Source: Bin87 sp965220505
GTDB taxonomy: Bacteria > Chloroflexota > Dehalococcoidia > Lucifugimonadales > UBA3495
Length of the DNA stretch: 64,000 nt
Reading direction: 5' to 3'
NCBI GenBank assembly: GCA_965220505.1
Contig: CBDCQE010000003.1
Coordinates: forward strand, 868,001 to 932,000
Positions 50,877-59,349 of the stretch are shown in pieces. Within the stretch, counting starts at the first letter, position 1. Each line of letters starts with the position of its first letter. The position numbers and the translations under genes were made by a program. A model generated the notes under the pieces. The model did not search any database and was not told the origin of the DNA. It saw only the letters and a list, made by a program, of their open reading frames with translations.

Positions 50877-51779
50877 ATGGCTGAGGATTTGTCTGGGCTC
50901 CTTGCCGAAACCGAACTCACGCTGCTCGACGGGAACCAGGTTCGCACTGAAGGCCCCCTGTGGCACCCGGGCGGCTACCTTACCTTTGTGGATCTGCAAC
51001 GAGAGCAGTTGCTCAAGTGGGACCCGCAAACGCGAGAGACCACGGTGGTTCGCGAAAACACCGGCGAGGGGAACGGCTGCACTTTGGACCGACAGGGAAA
51101 TCTCCTGATGTGTGAAGGCGCGGATCACCGGTGCGTCACCCGCATGGACGCGGACGGCAACGTTAGCTCGATCGCCGACCGTTGGGACGGCAAGCGATTC
51201 AACAAACCCAACGACGTCATCTGCCGCACCGACGGGACCATCTATTTCACCGACCCGCACCTTCGCTTTCCTGAGGAACTGCGCGAGATCCCGTTCGCCG
51301 GCGTGTACCGTATCGATCCGGCGGGAAACGTGCACCTGGCTACCGACGAGTGCGAGTATTCGAACGGTCTCGCCCTTTCTCCCGACGAATCGGTACTGTA
51401 CGTCGCCATCAGCCGGGCGGAGCCGGCGGATTTCGACCGCGAGGAGAACGGGGAATTTTGCCCAAACCGACGTATCCGAGCCTTCGATGTCGCGGCCGAC
51501 GGGACATTGAGCGGCAATCGGATCCTCATCGAAATGGGGTCAGACGCCCCGGGCGTCCCGGATGGTATGAAAGTGGATATCGACGGCCGGGTCTGGTGCA
51601 CCGGCTCGGGCGGAGTGTGGATCGTTTCTCCGGATGGGGAGCGTCTGGGGGTTCTGGAAACCCCGGAAGTTACGCGGAATATCTGCTTCGGCGGAGACGA
51701 CATGCGCACGCTGTTCCTGACTTCGGGTCAGTCCCTCTACAGCATCCGCGTGCAAACGCCTGGGATCGGCGCCTTCTGA
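50877..51779 (+). CDS. SMP-30/gluconolactonase/LRE family protein
   Basis: 300-residue six-bladed propeller hydrolase. Metal ligands of the SMP-30 family can be placed at EGPLWHPG (Glu), RFNKPNDVI (Asn), YSNGLALSPDE (Asn) and GVPDGMKVD (Asp). Family enzymes hydrolyse sugar lactones or organophosphates. ATG 50877 follows GGAGG. Ends ten bases before a GNAT fragment. Confidence 0.92.
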   Translation: MAEDLSGLLAETELTLLDGNQVRTEGPLWHPGGYLTFVDLQREQLLKWDPQTRETTVVRENTGEGNGCTLDRQGNLLMCEGADHRCVTRMDADGNVSSIADRWDGKRFNKPNDVICRTDGTIYFTDPHLRFPEELREIPFAGVYRIDPAGNVHLATDECEYSNGLALSPDESVLYVAISRAEPADFDREENGEFCPNRRIRAFDVAADGTLSGNRILIEMGSDAPGVPDGMKVDIDGRVWCTGSGGVWIVSPDGERLGVLETPEVTRNICFGGDDMRTLFLTSGQSLYSIRVQTPGIGAF

Positions 51780-51788
51780 TCGGGAGCC

Positions 51789-51938
51789 GTGAGCGCTGGA
51801 AAGCGTTACGCCGACTTCAAAGGCCACCCGCACGAGTTCTACCGGAAGATGGGTTTTGCTATCGCCGGGGTTCTGCCCGACGCAAACGGGCGCGGCAAGC
51901 CGGATATCTTCCTCGCCAAATCGGTGGCGCAGCGGTGA
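51789..51938 (+). pseudogene. C-terminal fragment of a GNAT acetyltransferase
   Basis: From GTG 51789, 49 residues read GKRYADFKGHPHEFYRKMGF then AIAGVLPDANGRGKPDIFLAK, ending in TGA 51936-51938. This is the last third of an AAC(6')-like GNAT protein: the E-F-Y-x-K-x-G-F strand and the G-x-x-KPDI-(F/M) end. Nothing in frame upstream supplies the acetyl-CoA-binding part; the preceding SMP-30 gene occupies that DNA. Probably a remnant of a deleted gene. Confidence 0.65.
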
Positions 51939-52011
51939 TCTACGCCAAATTGTGGTAAAACAAGACTGAACCCAAGGGATCGCCACACGCAATGATAACG
52001 AGGAGGCTCAA

Positions 52012-52932
52012 ATGACCACCGCCACCAATGTCGTCGGCAACGGCGCGCACACTTACGAATTCGACCGGAACTGGGCCCAGGCGCCCGATGGCATTCCAAT
52101 GCCAGCTGCGGCGGTTTTCGGCGACGACGAGGACCGCGTCTATTGCTTCAACCGCAACCCCGACCATCCCATTATGGTTTTCGACAAGGACGGTCAGTTC
52201 ATCAAGTCCTGGGGCGCCGGGATGTTCGAGTTCCCCCACGCAATCATCATCGACCAGTGGGGCTACGTGTGGCTCGTAGATCGCAACATGGGCCAGATTT
52301 TCAAGCTCACCAAGGATGGTGAGTTGGTGATGACGATAGGTGAGTACGGTTTCCGGTCTGACACCGGAGCAGACAACACCGCTTTCGATTCCAACTCGTG
52401 GCACCAGGTGGTACGCGGCGCAGATCCGTTCAACATGCCGGCCGGCATCGCGCTGAACGACGACGGCGAAATCTACATCGCCGACGGCTACGCAAACGCC
52501 CGGGTGCACAAGTTCACTCCTACCGGCGAGCACATCTTCTCGTGGGGCGAACCCGGTTCCGGCCCTGGCCAGTTCAACTTGCCGCATGGCGCCTGGATCA
52601 ACCGCCAGGGCAATCTGCTGATCGCCGATCGGGAAAACGATCGCGTCCAGGTCTTCAACCAGGACGGCACGCACGTTACTGACTGGCCCAGCAAACTGAT
52701 TGGCCCCGCCGTCATCTGCATTGACGACGATGACGTGGCTTACGTGGCGGAACACAATGGCGGCATGCTGAGTATCCTGGATGCGAATGGAGAGCGGCTG
52801 GCGCAGTGGGGAGACCTCACCCACCGCAGCTGCCATGGGGTTTGGGTCGACAGCCAAAAAGATCTGTACGTGGTTGAACCCTATGAGGGAAGCACCGGCC
52901 GCACCGTGGTGAAGTACACTCGCAAGGGTTAG
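52012..52932 (+). CDS. NHL-repeat propeller protein, peptidyl-amidating lyase-like
   Basis: 306 residues with repeated NHL units: RVYCFNRNPDHPIMVFDKDG, VWLVDRNMGQIFKLTKDG, IYIADGYANARVHKFTPTGE and LLIADRENDRVQVFNQDG. The order HPxxI.D..G..W..D and D.Y.N.R.H.F..(T/D)GE is that of the peptidyl-alpha-hydroxyglycine lyase branch, as recalled; many bacterial relatives have no known substrate. No signal peptide. ATG 52012 follows GAGGAGG. Followed by a strong terminator. Confidence 0.85.
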   Translation: MTTATNVVGNGAHTYEFDRNWAQAPDGIPMPAAAVFGDDEDRVYCFNRNPDHPIMVFDKDGQFIKSWGAGMFEFPHAIIIDQWGYVWLVDRNMGQIFKLTKDGELVMTIGEYGFRSDTGADNTAFDSNSWHQVVRGADPFNMPAGIALNDDGEIYIADGYANARVHKFTPTGEHIFSWGEPGSGPGQFNLPHGAWINRQGNLLIADRENDRVQVFNQDGTHVTDWPSKLIGPAVICIDDDDVAYVAEHNGGMLSILDANGERLAQWGDLTHRSCHGVWVDSQKDLYVVEPYEGSTGRTVVKYTRKG

Positions 52933-52956
52933 GCTTCGCGCTGCGCACCTTGCACG

Positions 52957-52988
52957 GGGGTGGTTGCATAACCACCCCTTTATTTTTT
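52957..52988 (+). terminator. Intrinsic terminator
   Basis: GGGGTGGTT (52957-52965), loop GCAT, AACCACCCC (52970-52978), then TTTATTTTTT. Textbook Rho-independent terminator 25 bases after the propeller gene's stop. Confidence 0.92.
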
Positions 52989-53031
52989 GGTGCGAATTCC
53001 GTTCAGCACATTTTTTTGTTTCGCAACGATA

Positions 53032-53062
53032 TTGAACAATTCGCACAATATCTGATTATAAT
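53032..53062 (+). promoter_or_regulatory. -35/-10 promoter of the 53186 gene
   Basis: TTGAAC (53032-53037), 19 bases, TATAAT (53057-53062), about 124 bases before ATG 53186. AT-rich flanks. Confidence 0.5.
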
Positions 53063-53185
53063 GTGCAGCCGAACGTGCACCCGGTCCCGTTGCGGCTTCG
53101 CGCCGCTCCAATCACGATCAGGATTGCGCGCGCATAATAACTTCGGAGATTTGACTCCCAGCACTGATTTAGAGGATGTACAGCA

Positions 53186-53632
53186 ATGGCAACCGTCACG
53201 CTCAACATCTCCGGCGACAGCCAGGAGGTAATTTCAGTTATCCGTTCCCTGGCAAAGCAACACGAGGGGTCTCACGCTCAGGTCGCAACGGAGCCTCCGA
53301 TGGTGACCGACGGCGCGGCCATAACCAGCGTGGACACCGTGTCACGAGGAAACGCGTGGACCGCCAGCACCGCGCGGGACACTCGGAGCAACGTGTCCGC
53401 TGACGCACAGCGGTTGTTGGACGCCCTGGTGCGCGCCCCCGACCATCAGATGCACATCGACGAAATCTACAGCCAGCTCGAGCTGGACCGTTACGGCTTG
53501 ATCGGTGCGCGGCGGTCCATCTCCGCCGCCCTCCGGCGCAACGTGGCCACGGCCGACGCTACCCTGCTTACCACCAGGGACCGGCGCGTTACCCTGAGCA
53601 GCGAATACGCGGACGCGATCTCAGTAGAGTAG
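53186..53632 (+). CDS. Hypothetical protein, C-terminal winged-helix-like
   Basis: 148 residues. The N-terminal 30 residues (MATVTLNISGDSQEVISVI, then RSLAKQHEG) form a strand-helix unit, followed by a Ser/Thr-rich linker. The C-terminal half (AQRLLDALVRAPDHQMHID, EIYSQLELDRYGLIGARRSI, SAALRRNVATADATLL) fits a winged helix. No family recognised. It lies behind its own promoter and converges on the CoA-transferase. Confidence 0.55.
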   Translation: MATVTLNISGDSQEVISVIRSLAKQHEGSHAQVATEPPMVTDGAAITSVDTVSRGNAWTASTARDTRSNVSADAQRLLDALVRAPDHQMHIDEIYSQLELDRYGLIGARRSISAALRRNVATADATLLTTRDRRVTLSSEYADAISVE

Positions 53633-53736
53633 GGTACCTGTGCTTCGGTTAACCGACGATTCTCCCAGCAGCCACGTGGGGACACGTCCTGCGCCGCGTG
53701 GCATCGCGACCGTCAGGGATCAGGGTCGCCGCAGGA

Positions 53737-55149
53737 TCATGCCACCCGCTCCGGCCACACCGGGTCATGATATCCCAGCGGCACCGTGGGCCTTGCCCAG
53801 TACGGTTGCGTTTCGGAAAGCTGAACCGTCGGGGCCAAATGCGTTAGTCGGCCCGCAGGTACGTCGCTGACGGTGCACCACTGACTGATCTCATCGGCGC
53901 TGAAATCCGAGGCTACGTCGCACAGGCTCGATTCCGGCACCTGTCCCCGGTCTACGAGCCACTTGCCGATTTGTGCCAGGGAAATCCTGACTAGCCAACT
54001 CCCGCCTTCCCGGGCGCGGCGCGCAAGAGCGGTTAACGCGCCGTAGGCCATCAGGTATCCGGTCAGGTAGTCGATCGCGGACACCGGATAAAACTGCGGT
54101 CCGGGTTCGGCTCCAGGGAACAACTGTCCCTGGCGGTCCGTGATGCCGCTAACCGTCTGCACCACCGTATCGAAACCGCGGCGGTCAGCCCACGGTCCGA
54201 CGCGGCCGAAAGCGGACAACGAAACGTAGACGATACCCGGCCGGAGTTTCGCCAGGTCTTCCGGAGCGAGACCGCGCTGCGCCAGTGTCCCCGGTCGGTA
54301 GCCTTGCGAGAATACGTCGGCCTGGCTCACCAGATGATGCATTGTAGCGAGGTCCTGCGCGTCCCTGAGATCCAGGCGGGTGGACAACTTGCCGTGTCCG
54401 GTGTCGAATTCCTGGGCCTCACTGCTGGGCAGGTGCTCGGCCGTGACTTTCATAACGTCCGCGCCATGCTCTGCCAACGTGCGGGCGCAAGTGGGGCCGG
54501 CCAGGACGCGGGTCAGGTCCAGAACGCGGATCCCGGAAAGTGGCCGGGAACCTTCGGGCAGCGGTTCCGGCGGGCTGTCGGCGATCTTATCGATTTCAAG
54601 CAGGGGCAAAGACGCAACGGCGGCTGACTGCGGATGCTGGGCCCATTCGGCCATGGAGCGCACCATCCCGCCGGCTCCTCGGGCGGCAATTATCGCCTCT
54701 TCCAGTTCCAAGGCGTCCCATTTCGCGACGGCTTGCCGTACTGCTTCACGGTCCTCGGGCACGCCCAGCACGCTCAACGCCGCTTCCCGATGATTGGGAA
54801 AGTTGCAGTGCAGGTAGCTCCACCGGCCGTTCCTGGCGGGATAGACTCCCATTACGGATGGCCGCTCTCCGGCTGCCGGCGCGCCGTTCAGCATCATGTA
54901 CCTGCTGCTGCGCAAGGATGCCGTAGCGTGCCGGGCGTCCACCGCGATGTCCTGTCGCCGGCCGGTGCGGGTCTCCCACAGGTCGGAGACTGCCAGTCCG
55001 ACGGCGGCCAGGCTTGCTGCGGCCGCTTCGCCGATGCGGAAAGGAGTTGGCAGGATCGGGTCGACCCCACCGGTGAACGAAACTCGCGAAGCCTGCGCCG
55101 GATCGCAGCCCGGAATGGTGAGCAAGGTTGATAGAATTTGATCAGCCAC
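53737..55149 (-). CDS. Family III CoA-transferase, tandem CaiB-type
   Basis: 470 residues from GTG 55149 (AAGGA eight bases upstream). The order is unusual: residues 1-190 resemble the C-terminal portion of CaiB (ASLAAVGLAVSDLWETRTGR followed by QDIAVDARHATASLRS), and the standard N-terminus (LSGIRVLDLTRVLAGPTCAR, LAEHGADVMKV) comes only at about residue 200, followed by RRGFDTVVQTVSG, whose Asp is the expected catalytic residue, and a second GYLMAYGALTALARRAREGG. So one partial and one nearly whole CaiB-type unit are fused. Family enzymes move CoA between carboxylic acids; substrate unknown. Confidence 0.85.
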   Translation of the reverse strand: MADQILSTLLTIPGCDPAQASRVSFTGGVDPILPTPFRIGEAAAASLAAVGLAVSDLWETRTGRRQDIAVDARHATASLRSSRYMMLNGAPAAGERPSVMGVYPARNGRWSYLHCNFPNHREAALSVLGVPEDREAVRQAVAKWDALELEEAIIAARGAGGMVRSMAEWAQHPQSAAVASLPLLEIDKIADSPPEPLPEGSRPLSGIRVLDLTRVLAGPTCARTLAEHGADVMKVTAEHLPSSEAQEFDTGHGKLSTRLDLRDAQDLATMHHLVSQADVFSQGYRPGTLAQRGLAPEDLAKLRPGIVYVSLSAFGRVGPWADRRGFDTVVQTVSGITDRQGQLFPGAEPGPQFYPVSAIDYLTGYLMAYGALTALARRAREGGSWLVRISLAQIGKWLVDRGQVPESSLCDVASDFSADEISQWCTVSDVPAGRLTHLAPTVQLSETQPYWARPTVPLGYHDPVWPERVA

Positions 55150-55209
55150 TACGAAATCCTTTGCTTTGCGCCTTTCTGGAATTTTCACGTGTACTCGGTT
55201 TCGTAAATT

Positions 55210-55316
55210 GTCAGAATCAGGATTTGTCGGATTTCAGGATTAGCAGGATTGGGTTGGCTAGCGCATTGGCGTCAGCATCCTGAAAATCCGATAATCGTGG
55301 AAATCCTGATTCTGAC
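55210..55316. repeat. Long palindromic repeat
   Basis: Outer arms GTCAGAATCAGGATTT (55210-55225) and AAATCCTGATTCTGAC (55301-55316) are perfect complements; inner arms CGGATTTCAGGAT (55228-55240) and ATCCTGAAAATCCG (55277-55290) also pair. It occupies the 337-base divergent gap 55150-55486, which holds no gene. Confidence 0.85.
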
Positions 55317-55407
55317 TATCTCCCGAAAGTGGGTACGGATAATGCTGGAACTTGACGATCATATTACACCAAAAGATCAAGGCCCAATGATTTTGAAAGA
55401 GCGCGCG

Positions 55408-55436
55408 TTGTCGGTCTGGGGCTACCCGTGTATATT
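55408..55436 (+). promoter_or_regulatory. Sigma-70-type promoter of the fatty-acid cluster
   Basis: TTGTCG (55408-55413), 17 bases, TATATT (55431-55436), 50 bases before the first start. Best classical spacing in the window. Confidence 0.55.
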
Positions 55437-55486
55437 GTTTGCATCGTGGGGCGGAGCGGACCGTATGATCGGTCAGGGTAAGAGCA

Positions 55487-55876
55487 TTGCAAGATAACGC
55501 GATCAGCCTGGGCTCCTGGGACATTACCTCCGAAGCAGTCCGCGAATACCTTTCGGCCGTCGGCGACGATCTGCCGCTGTACATGGACTCGCAATGCGCT
55601 CCTCCGATCATGCTTGCTGCCCGCGTCGTGGCTTTGTTGTTGGAACGCTTGTCGTTGCCCGACGGCGCGATCCATAGTCTGCAGGATCTGGAAACCGTGG
55701 ATGCGTTGCGCGTCGGTTCCACGGTTTCCGCGGTGGCCTGCCTTGAACCGGTACGCGAGCGCGGCGGAATGAGGTTTCTTACCGTCAATTACACGGTCTC
55801 CGACGAACCCACGGGCTCGGATTTAATGAATGGTCGCACCACCGTGCTGCTTCCCGCAGATGAGAGCGACGAATAG
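55487..55876 (+). CDS. MaoC/HadA-like hot-dog protein
   Basis: 129 residues from TTG 55487 with a weak ribosome site. ISLGSWDITSEAVREYLSAVGDDLPLY matches the N-terminal part of FAS1-type dehydratase-like MaoC proteins; the catalytic D-x4-H is not in this subunit. Partner of the next gene, as in two-subunit (3R)-hydroxyacyl dehydratases such as mycobacterial HadA/HadB. First gene of the 55487-58163 cluster. Confidence 0.75.
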   Translation: MQDNAISLGSWDITSEAVREYLSAVGDDLPLYMDSQCAPPIMLAARVVALLLERLSLPDGAIHSLQDLETVDALRVGSTVSAVACLEPVRERGGMRFLTVNYTVSDEPTGSDLMNGRTTVLLPADESDE

Positions 55877-55887
55877 ACAGAGCCGAT

Positions 55888-56352
55888 ATGCCTGCTGACG
55901 CTTCAACACACGAACCCTCGCAATTCGACGTGGGCTACGCGATCGCCCCGGTGCGACGCGTCGTCAGTCGAGAAAATATTGATGCCTACCGATCGGCTTC
56001 GGGCGACCACAACCGTATCCACTACGATGATGAATTTGCGGCGGCCAGCCGTTTCGAGGGCGTCATCGCCCACGGTATGCTGACTTTGGCCATGATCTCC
56101 GAAATGATGGCGGGCGAGTACGGTTCCTGCTGGCTGCGGTCAGGTAGCCTGCGCGTCAGGTTCCGTGGTGCGGCGCATCCTGGAGATCTTCTGGAAGCTG
56201 TCGGTGCGGTGACCAAGAGCGAATCGGCCGCTGACGGCAGCCGCGTAACTTGCAACGTAGAGCTTCTGAACGTTGATAATGGAAACAGAATCATCACCGG
56301 GTCGGCGACCGTGGTGTTGAGTCCGGCAGATATGAGGGAAAGGGCGGAATGA
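55888..56352 (+). CDS. MaoC family (3R)-hydroxyacyl dehydratase, HadB-like
   Basis: 154-residue hot-dog-fold enzyme. SGDHNRIHYDDEFA gives the R-hydratase Asp and His (D-x4-H, about residues 39-44), and FEGVIAHGMLTLAMISEMMA the following helix. It removes water from 3-hydroxyacyl-ACP or -CoA. Its stop overlaps the plsX start (ATGA), 11 bases after the HadA-like gene, so the four genes are one operon. Confidence 0.9.
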   Translation: MPADASTHEPSQFDVGYAIAPVRRVVSRENIDAYRSASGDHNRIHYDDEFAAASRFEGVIAHGMLTLAMISEMMAGEYGSCWLRSGSLRVRFRGAAHPGDLLEAVGAVTKSESAADGSRVTCNVELLNVDNGNRIITGSATVVLSPADMRERAE

Positions 56353-57380
56353 GCACGAACGGAGATATGCCGCGGGTACGCGTCGCGGTGGATGCGATGG
56401 GTGGGGACTTTGGTCCGCCGGAAACCGTTCCCGGAGTTCTGGCCGCGCTGGACGCCCACCCCGATTTGACCGTCATTCTGGTGGGGGACCCCGATGAGGT
56501 GCAGGCGGAATTGTCGCGCCACGACGTGGCCGGCCGAGCCGTTTCGGTAGTGCCCTCGGAGGGAAAGGTCGAGGATGAAGAGCATCCCATAGCTGCCCTG
56601 CGACGGAAACCGAAATCGTCAATCGCCGTTTCGATGGGACTGGTTCAGCAGGGCGTAGCCGACATGGTGGTGTCCATGGGCTCGACCGGTGCCACCATGG
56701 CCACTGCGGTGATGGCGCTGGGCTTGCTGGAAGGATTGGAACGGCCCTGCATCGGCGGCAACTTCCTGGGGGTGGCGCCAAACACCACCGTGGTCGATCT
56801 GGGCAGCAACGTGGATTGCCGCCCGTCGTTGCTGCTGAGCTTTGCCGCGCTGGGGGTCGCATTTTCCCGCCGCCGCCTGGGCATCGAAAACCCTCGGGTG
56901 GCGCTGCTCAGCGTTGGTGAGGAGTCGGCAAAAGGCAATCGCCAGGTCCAGGAGAGCCATACCCTTTTTCGAGAGAGCCATCTCAATTTCGTGGGCAACG
57001 TCGAGGGAATGGACTTTTTCACCGGCAAGGCCGATGTCATCGTGTGCGATGGGTTCATCGGCAATATCCTGATCAAGTTCGCGGAAGGTCTGGGTTCCGC
57101 GCTGGTCCCGTATCTCCATCAACGGCTGTCGGCCGTTCTGCCGGACGAGCAGGTGCAGCAAATCGGAGAAGCGCTGTGGACCACCATGAACCTGCCGCGC
57201 ACCATGGGCGGACCGCTGTTCGGCGTGGACGGTCTCGTCATGATAGGTCACGGTTCGTCGACGGCCAACGGCGTCGCCGGCGCGATCAACACCGGCCTGC
57301 TGTGCCATCGGCTGGAGTTGGTGGAAGGTTTCCGGCAAGAACTGGCGGAATTGCATCGCGCCGTCGCGCGCGAGGCGTGA
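56349..57380 (+). CDS. plsX: Phosphate acyltransferase PlsX
   Basis: 343 residues. Makes acyl-phosphate from acyl-ACP, feeding PlsY for phospholipid synthesis. Hallmarks: VAVDAMGGDFGPPETVPG at the N-terminus, VSMGSTGATMATAVMALG, TTVVDLGSNVDCRP and, near the end, LFGVDGLVMIGHGSSTANGV. Starts at ATG 56349 overlapping the previous stop by four bases. Confidence 0.97.
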   Translation: MSTNGDMPRVRVAVDAMGGDFGPPETVPGVLAALDAHPDLTVILVGDPDEVQAELSRHDVAGRAVSVVPSEGKVEDEEHPIAALRRKPKSSIAVSMGLVQQGVADMVVSMGSTGATMATAVMALGLLEGLERPCIGGNFLGVAPNTTVVDLGSNVDCRPSLLLSFAALGVAFSRRRLGIENPRVALLSVGEESAKGNRQVQESHTLFRESHLNFVGNVEGMDFFTGKADVIVCDGFIGNILIKFAEGLGSALVPYLHQRLSAVLPDEQVQQIGEALWTTMNLPRTMGGPLFGVDGLVMIGHGSSTANGVAGAINTGLLCHRLELVEGFRQELAELHRAVAREA

Positions 57381-57398
57381 AGGATTGGGTGTTCAACC

Positions 57399-58163
57399 AT
57401 GTACACGATTGATTTGAGCGGTCAGGTTGCCCTGGTTACCGGCTCGTCCCGGGGAATTGGGGCCGTGATCGCGGCCCGGCTTGCTGCCGCCGGAGCCTCG
57501 GTGGGCATCAACTACCGGAGCAATGCCGCCGCAGCCGATGCCGTGATCGACGAAATCCGCGCCGCTGGCGGCGAAGCGCTGCGCGTACCCGGCGATGTTT
57601 CCGACGAAAACACTGCGGAAGCGGTGGTGAAAACCACCGCCGACCGGCTGGGCCGGCTGGACATCCTGGTCAACAACGCTGGCGTCAATCGCGACCGGCT
57701 CATGCTGCGCATGACCGCCGCGGACTGGGATGACGTGCTCACGGTGAACCTGCGCGGCACGTTCCTCGCCACCCGTTTCGCCATTCCGTTGATGCTTCGC
57801 CAGCGGTACGGACGCGTCGTCAACATCTCATCGGTGGTGGGGCTCACCGGGAACCCGGGGCAGTCCAACTATGCCGCGTCCAAGGCTGGGCAAATCGGAT
57901 TTACGAAAGCCATGGCGCGGGAAGTGGCCAGCCGGAGCATCACGGTGAACGCGGTAGCGCCGGGTTTCATCGAGGTCGGCGATGACGGCGGAATGACCGC
58001 CGACATGACTGACGACCAGCGCAGCCAGGTGCTCTCGCGCATCCCGGCCGGGCGCTTCGGAGCCGCCGAGGACGTTGCCTCGGCCGTTCTTTACCTGGTC
58101 AGCCCGGGCGCCGGCTACGTCAATGGCCAGACGCTGACCATAGACGGCGGCCTTACCGCTTGA
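57399..58163 (+). CDS. fabG: 3-oxoacyl-ACP reductase FabG
   Basis: 254 residues. VTGSSRGIGAVIAARLAAAG cofactor loop, DILVNNAGVNRD, Ser in VNISSVVGLTGNPG, YAASKAGQIGFTKAMARE (YxxxK) and the end GQTLTIDGGLTA, all as in FabG. Reduces 3-ketoacyl-ACP with NADPH; its place after plsX and the dehydratase pair supports a fatty-acid role rather than a generic SDR. ATG 57399 lies 18 bases after the plsX stop. Confidence 0.93.
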   Translation: MYTIDLSGQVALVTGSSRGIGAVIAARLAAAGASVGINYRSNAAAADAVIDEIRAAGGEALRVPGDVSDENTAEAVVKTTADRLGRLDILVNNAGVNRDRLMLRMTAADWDDVLTVNLRGTFLATRFAIPLMLRQRYGRVVNISSVVGLTGNPGQSNYAASKAGQIGFTKAMAREVASRSITVNAVAPGFIEVGDDGGMTADMTDDQRSQVLSRIPAGRFGAAEDVASAVLYLVSPGAGYVNGQTLTIDGGLTA

Positions 58164-58194
58164 TAATAGCGCCCATGGAAGGGAGTACTTCGCG

Positions 58195-59349
58195 ATGAAA
58201 GCCACCACACGATTCCGCCAACTGCTCGCCAACCCTGGGATCATCACGGCGCCTGGCGCTTATGATTGCCTTACCGCCGCCATCATCGAACGGGCCGGTT
58301 TTCCCGCCGTGTACATGACCGGAGCCGGAACGTCGGTGGCCCGCATCGGCTACCCCGACCTGGCGCTGGCCACCGCCACCGAGATGCTGGCGAACGCGTC
58401 GGCAATCGCTTCCACAGTGGATGTGCCCGTGATCGCCGACGCCGACACCGGTTACGGCGGAACCATGAACGTGCGCCGCACCATCCGCGAGTATGAACGC
58501 ACGGGTGTGGCGGCGGTCCATATTGAGGACCAGCAGTTCCCGAAGCGCTGTGGCCACCTGGAAGACAAGCGGGTGGTGTCCATCGACGAGATGGTGCAGA
58601 AAATCCATGCCGCCGTGGACGCGCGCACCGATGATGATTTCACCATCATCGTTCGCACCGACGCACTGGCGGTGACCGGTTGGGATGACACGATGCGCCG
58701 CTGCGATGCTTTCACGGGGGCTGGAGCTGATGCGCTGTTTGTCGAAGCCATCCGGTCCGCCGAAGAGGCTGCGGAGGTGGTCGCTCAAACCTCGGTTCCG
58801 CTGCTGTATAACTTCGTGGAAACGGGCAAGTCGCCGCTGCTGAACGTTGCGGAACTGGAAAAGCTGGGGTTCAAGATGGTCATCTTCCCCGGCAGCGCCT
58901 TCATGTCGGTGGCCCACACCGTGGCGCGGGTAATGGCCGAACTCAAAGCTACCGGCACCACCGAGCACCTGGTGGGTGAAATGACCCCGCTCACCGAGGC
59001 GTTCGAACTCATGGGCCTGTCTCAGATGCTGGAGCGGGACGCCGGGTACGCCGTTGCGAACGACGCCGATAGCGAAAAGGCGGCGAGTGAACGCCGCTTC
59101 CGGGAGAAAGAAAGCAAAGCGATGGCTATATATGAAACGCGCATCAAGCCGGGTCTTACGGAAGAACACCTGGGCAAACTGCTGATTATCAACACGGAAA
59201 CCGGCGAGTACGAACTGTTCCACGACGAATATACAGGCCAGTTGCGTTGGATGGATTACAAATACGGTGACCCGGTGCACATGATACGGATTGGCCATCC
59301 AGTGGTTGATTACTGGGGCTGGAAGCCAGTGGAAGAACCGAAGCTGTGA
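58195..59349 (+). CDS. Isocitrate lyase/PEP mutase family enzyme
   Basis: 384 residues. FRQLLANPGIITAPGAYDC at the N-terminus, VIADADTGYGG (metal-binding Asp), HIEDQQFPKRCGHLEDKRVV with the KRCGH loop (catalytic Cys of lyase members), IIVRTDALAV and LLYNFVETGKSP. The KxCGH loop fits 2-methylisocitrate lyase-like or oxaloacetate-decarboxylase-like members; PEP mutases use a different loop. The C-terminal 100 residues extend beyond the usual 290-residue lyases. Starts 31 bases after fabG. Substrate unproven. Confidence 0.88.
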   Translation: MKATTRFRQLLANPGIITAPGAYDCLTAAIIERAGFPAVYMTGAGTSVARIGYPDLALATATEMLANASAIASTVDVPVIADADTGYGGTMNVRRTIREYERTGVAAVHIEDQQFPKRCGHLEDKRVVSIDEMVQKIHAAVDARTDDDFTIIVRTDALAVTGWDDTMRRCDAFTGAGADALFVEAIRSAEEAAEVVAQTSVPLLYNFVETGKSPLLNVAELEKLGFKMVIFPGSAFMSVAHTVARVMAELKATGTTEHLVGEMTPLTEAFELMGLSQMLERDAGYAVANDADSEKAASERRFREKESKAMAIYETRIKPGLTEEHLGKLLIINTETGEYELFHDEYTGQLRWMDYKYGDPVHMIRIGHPVVDYWGWKPVEEPKL

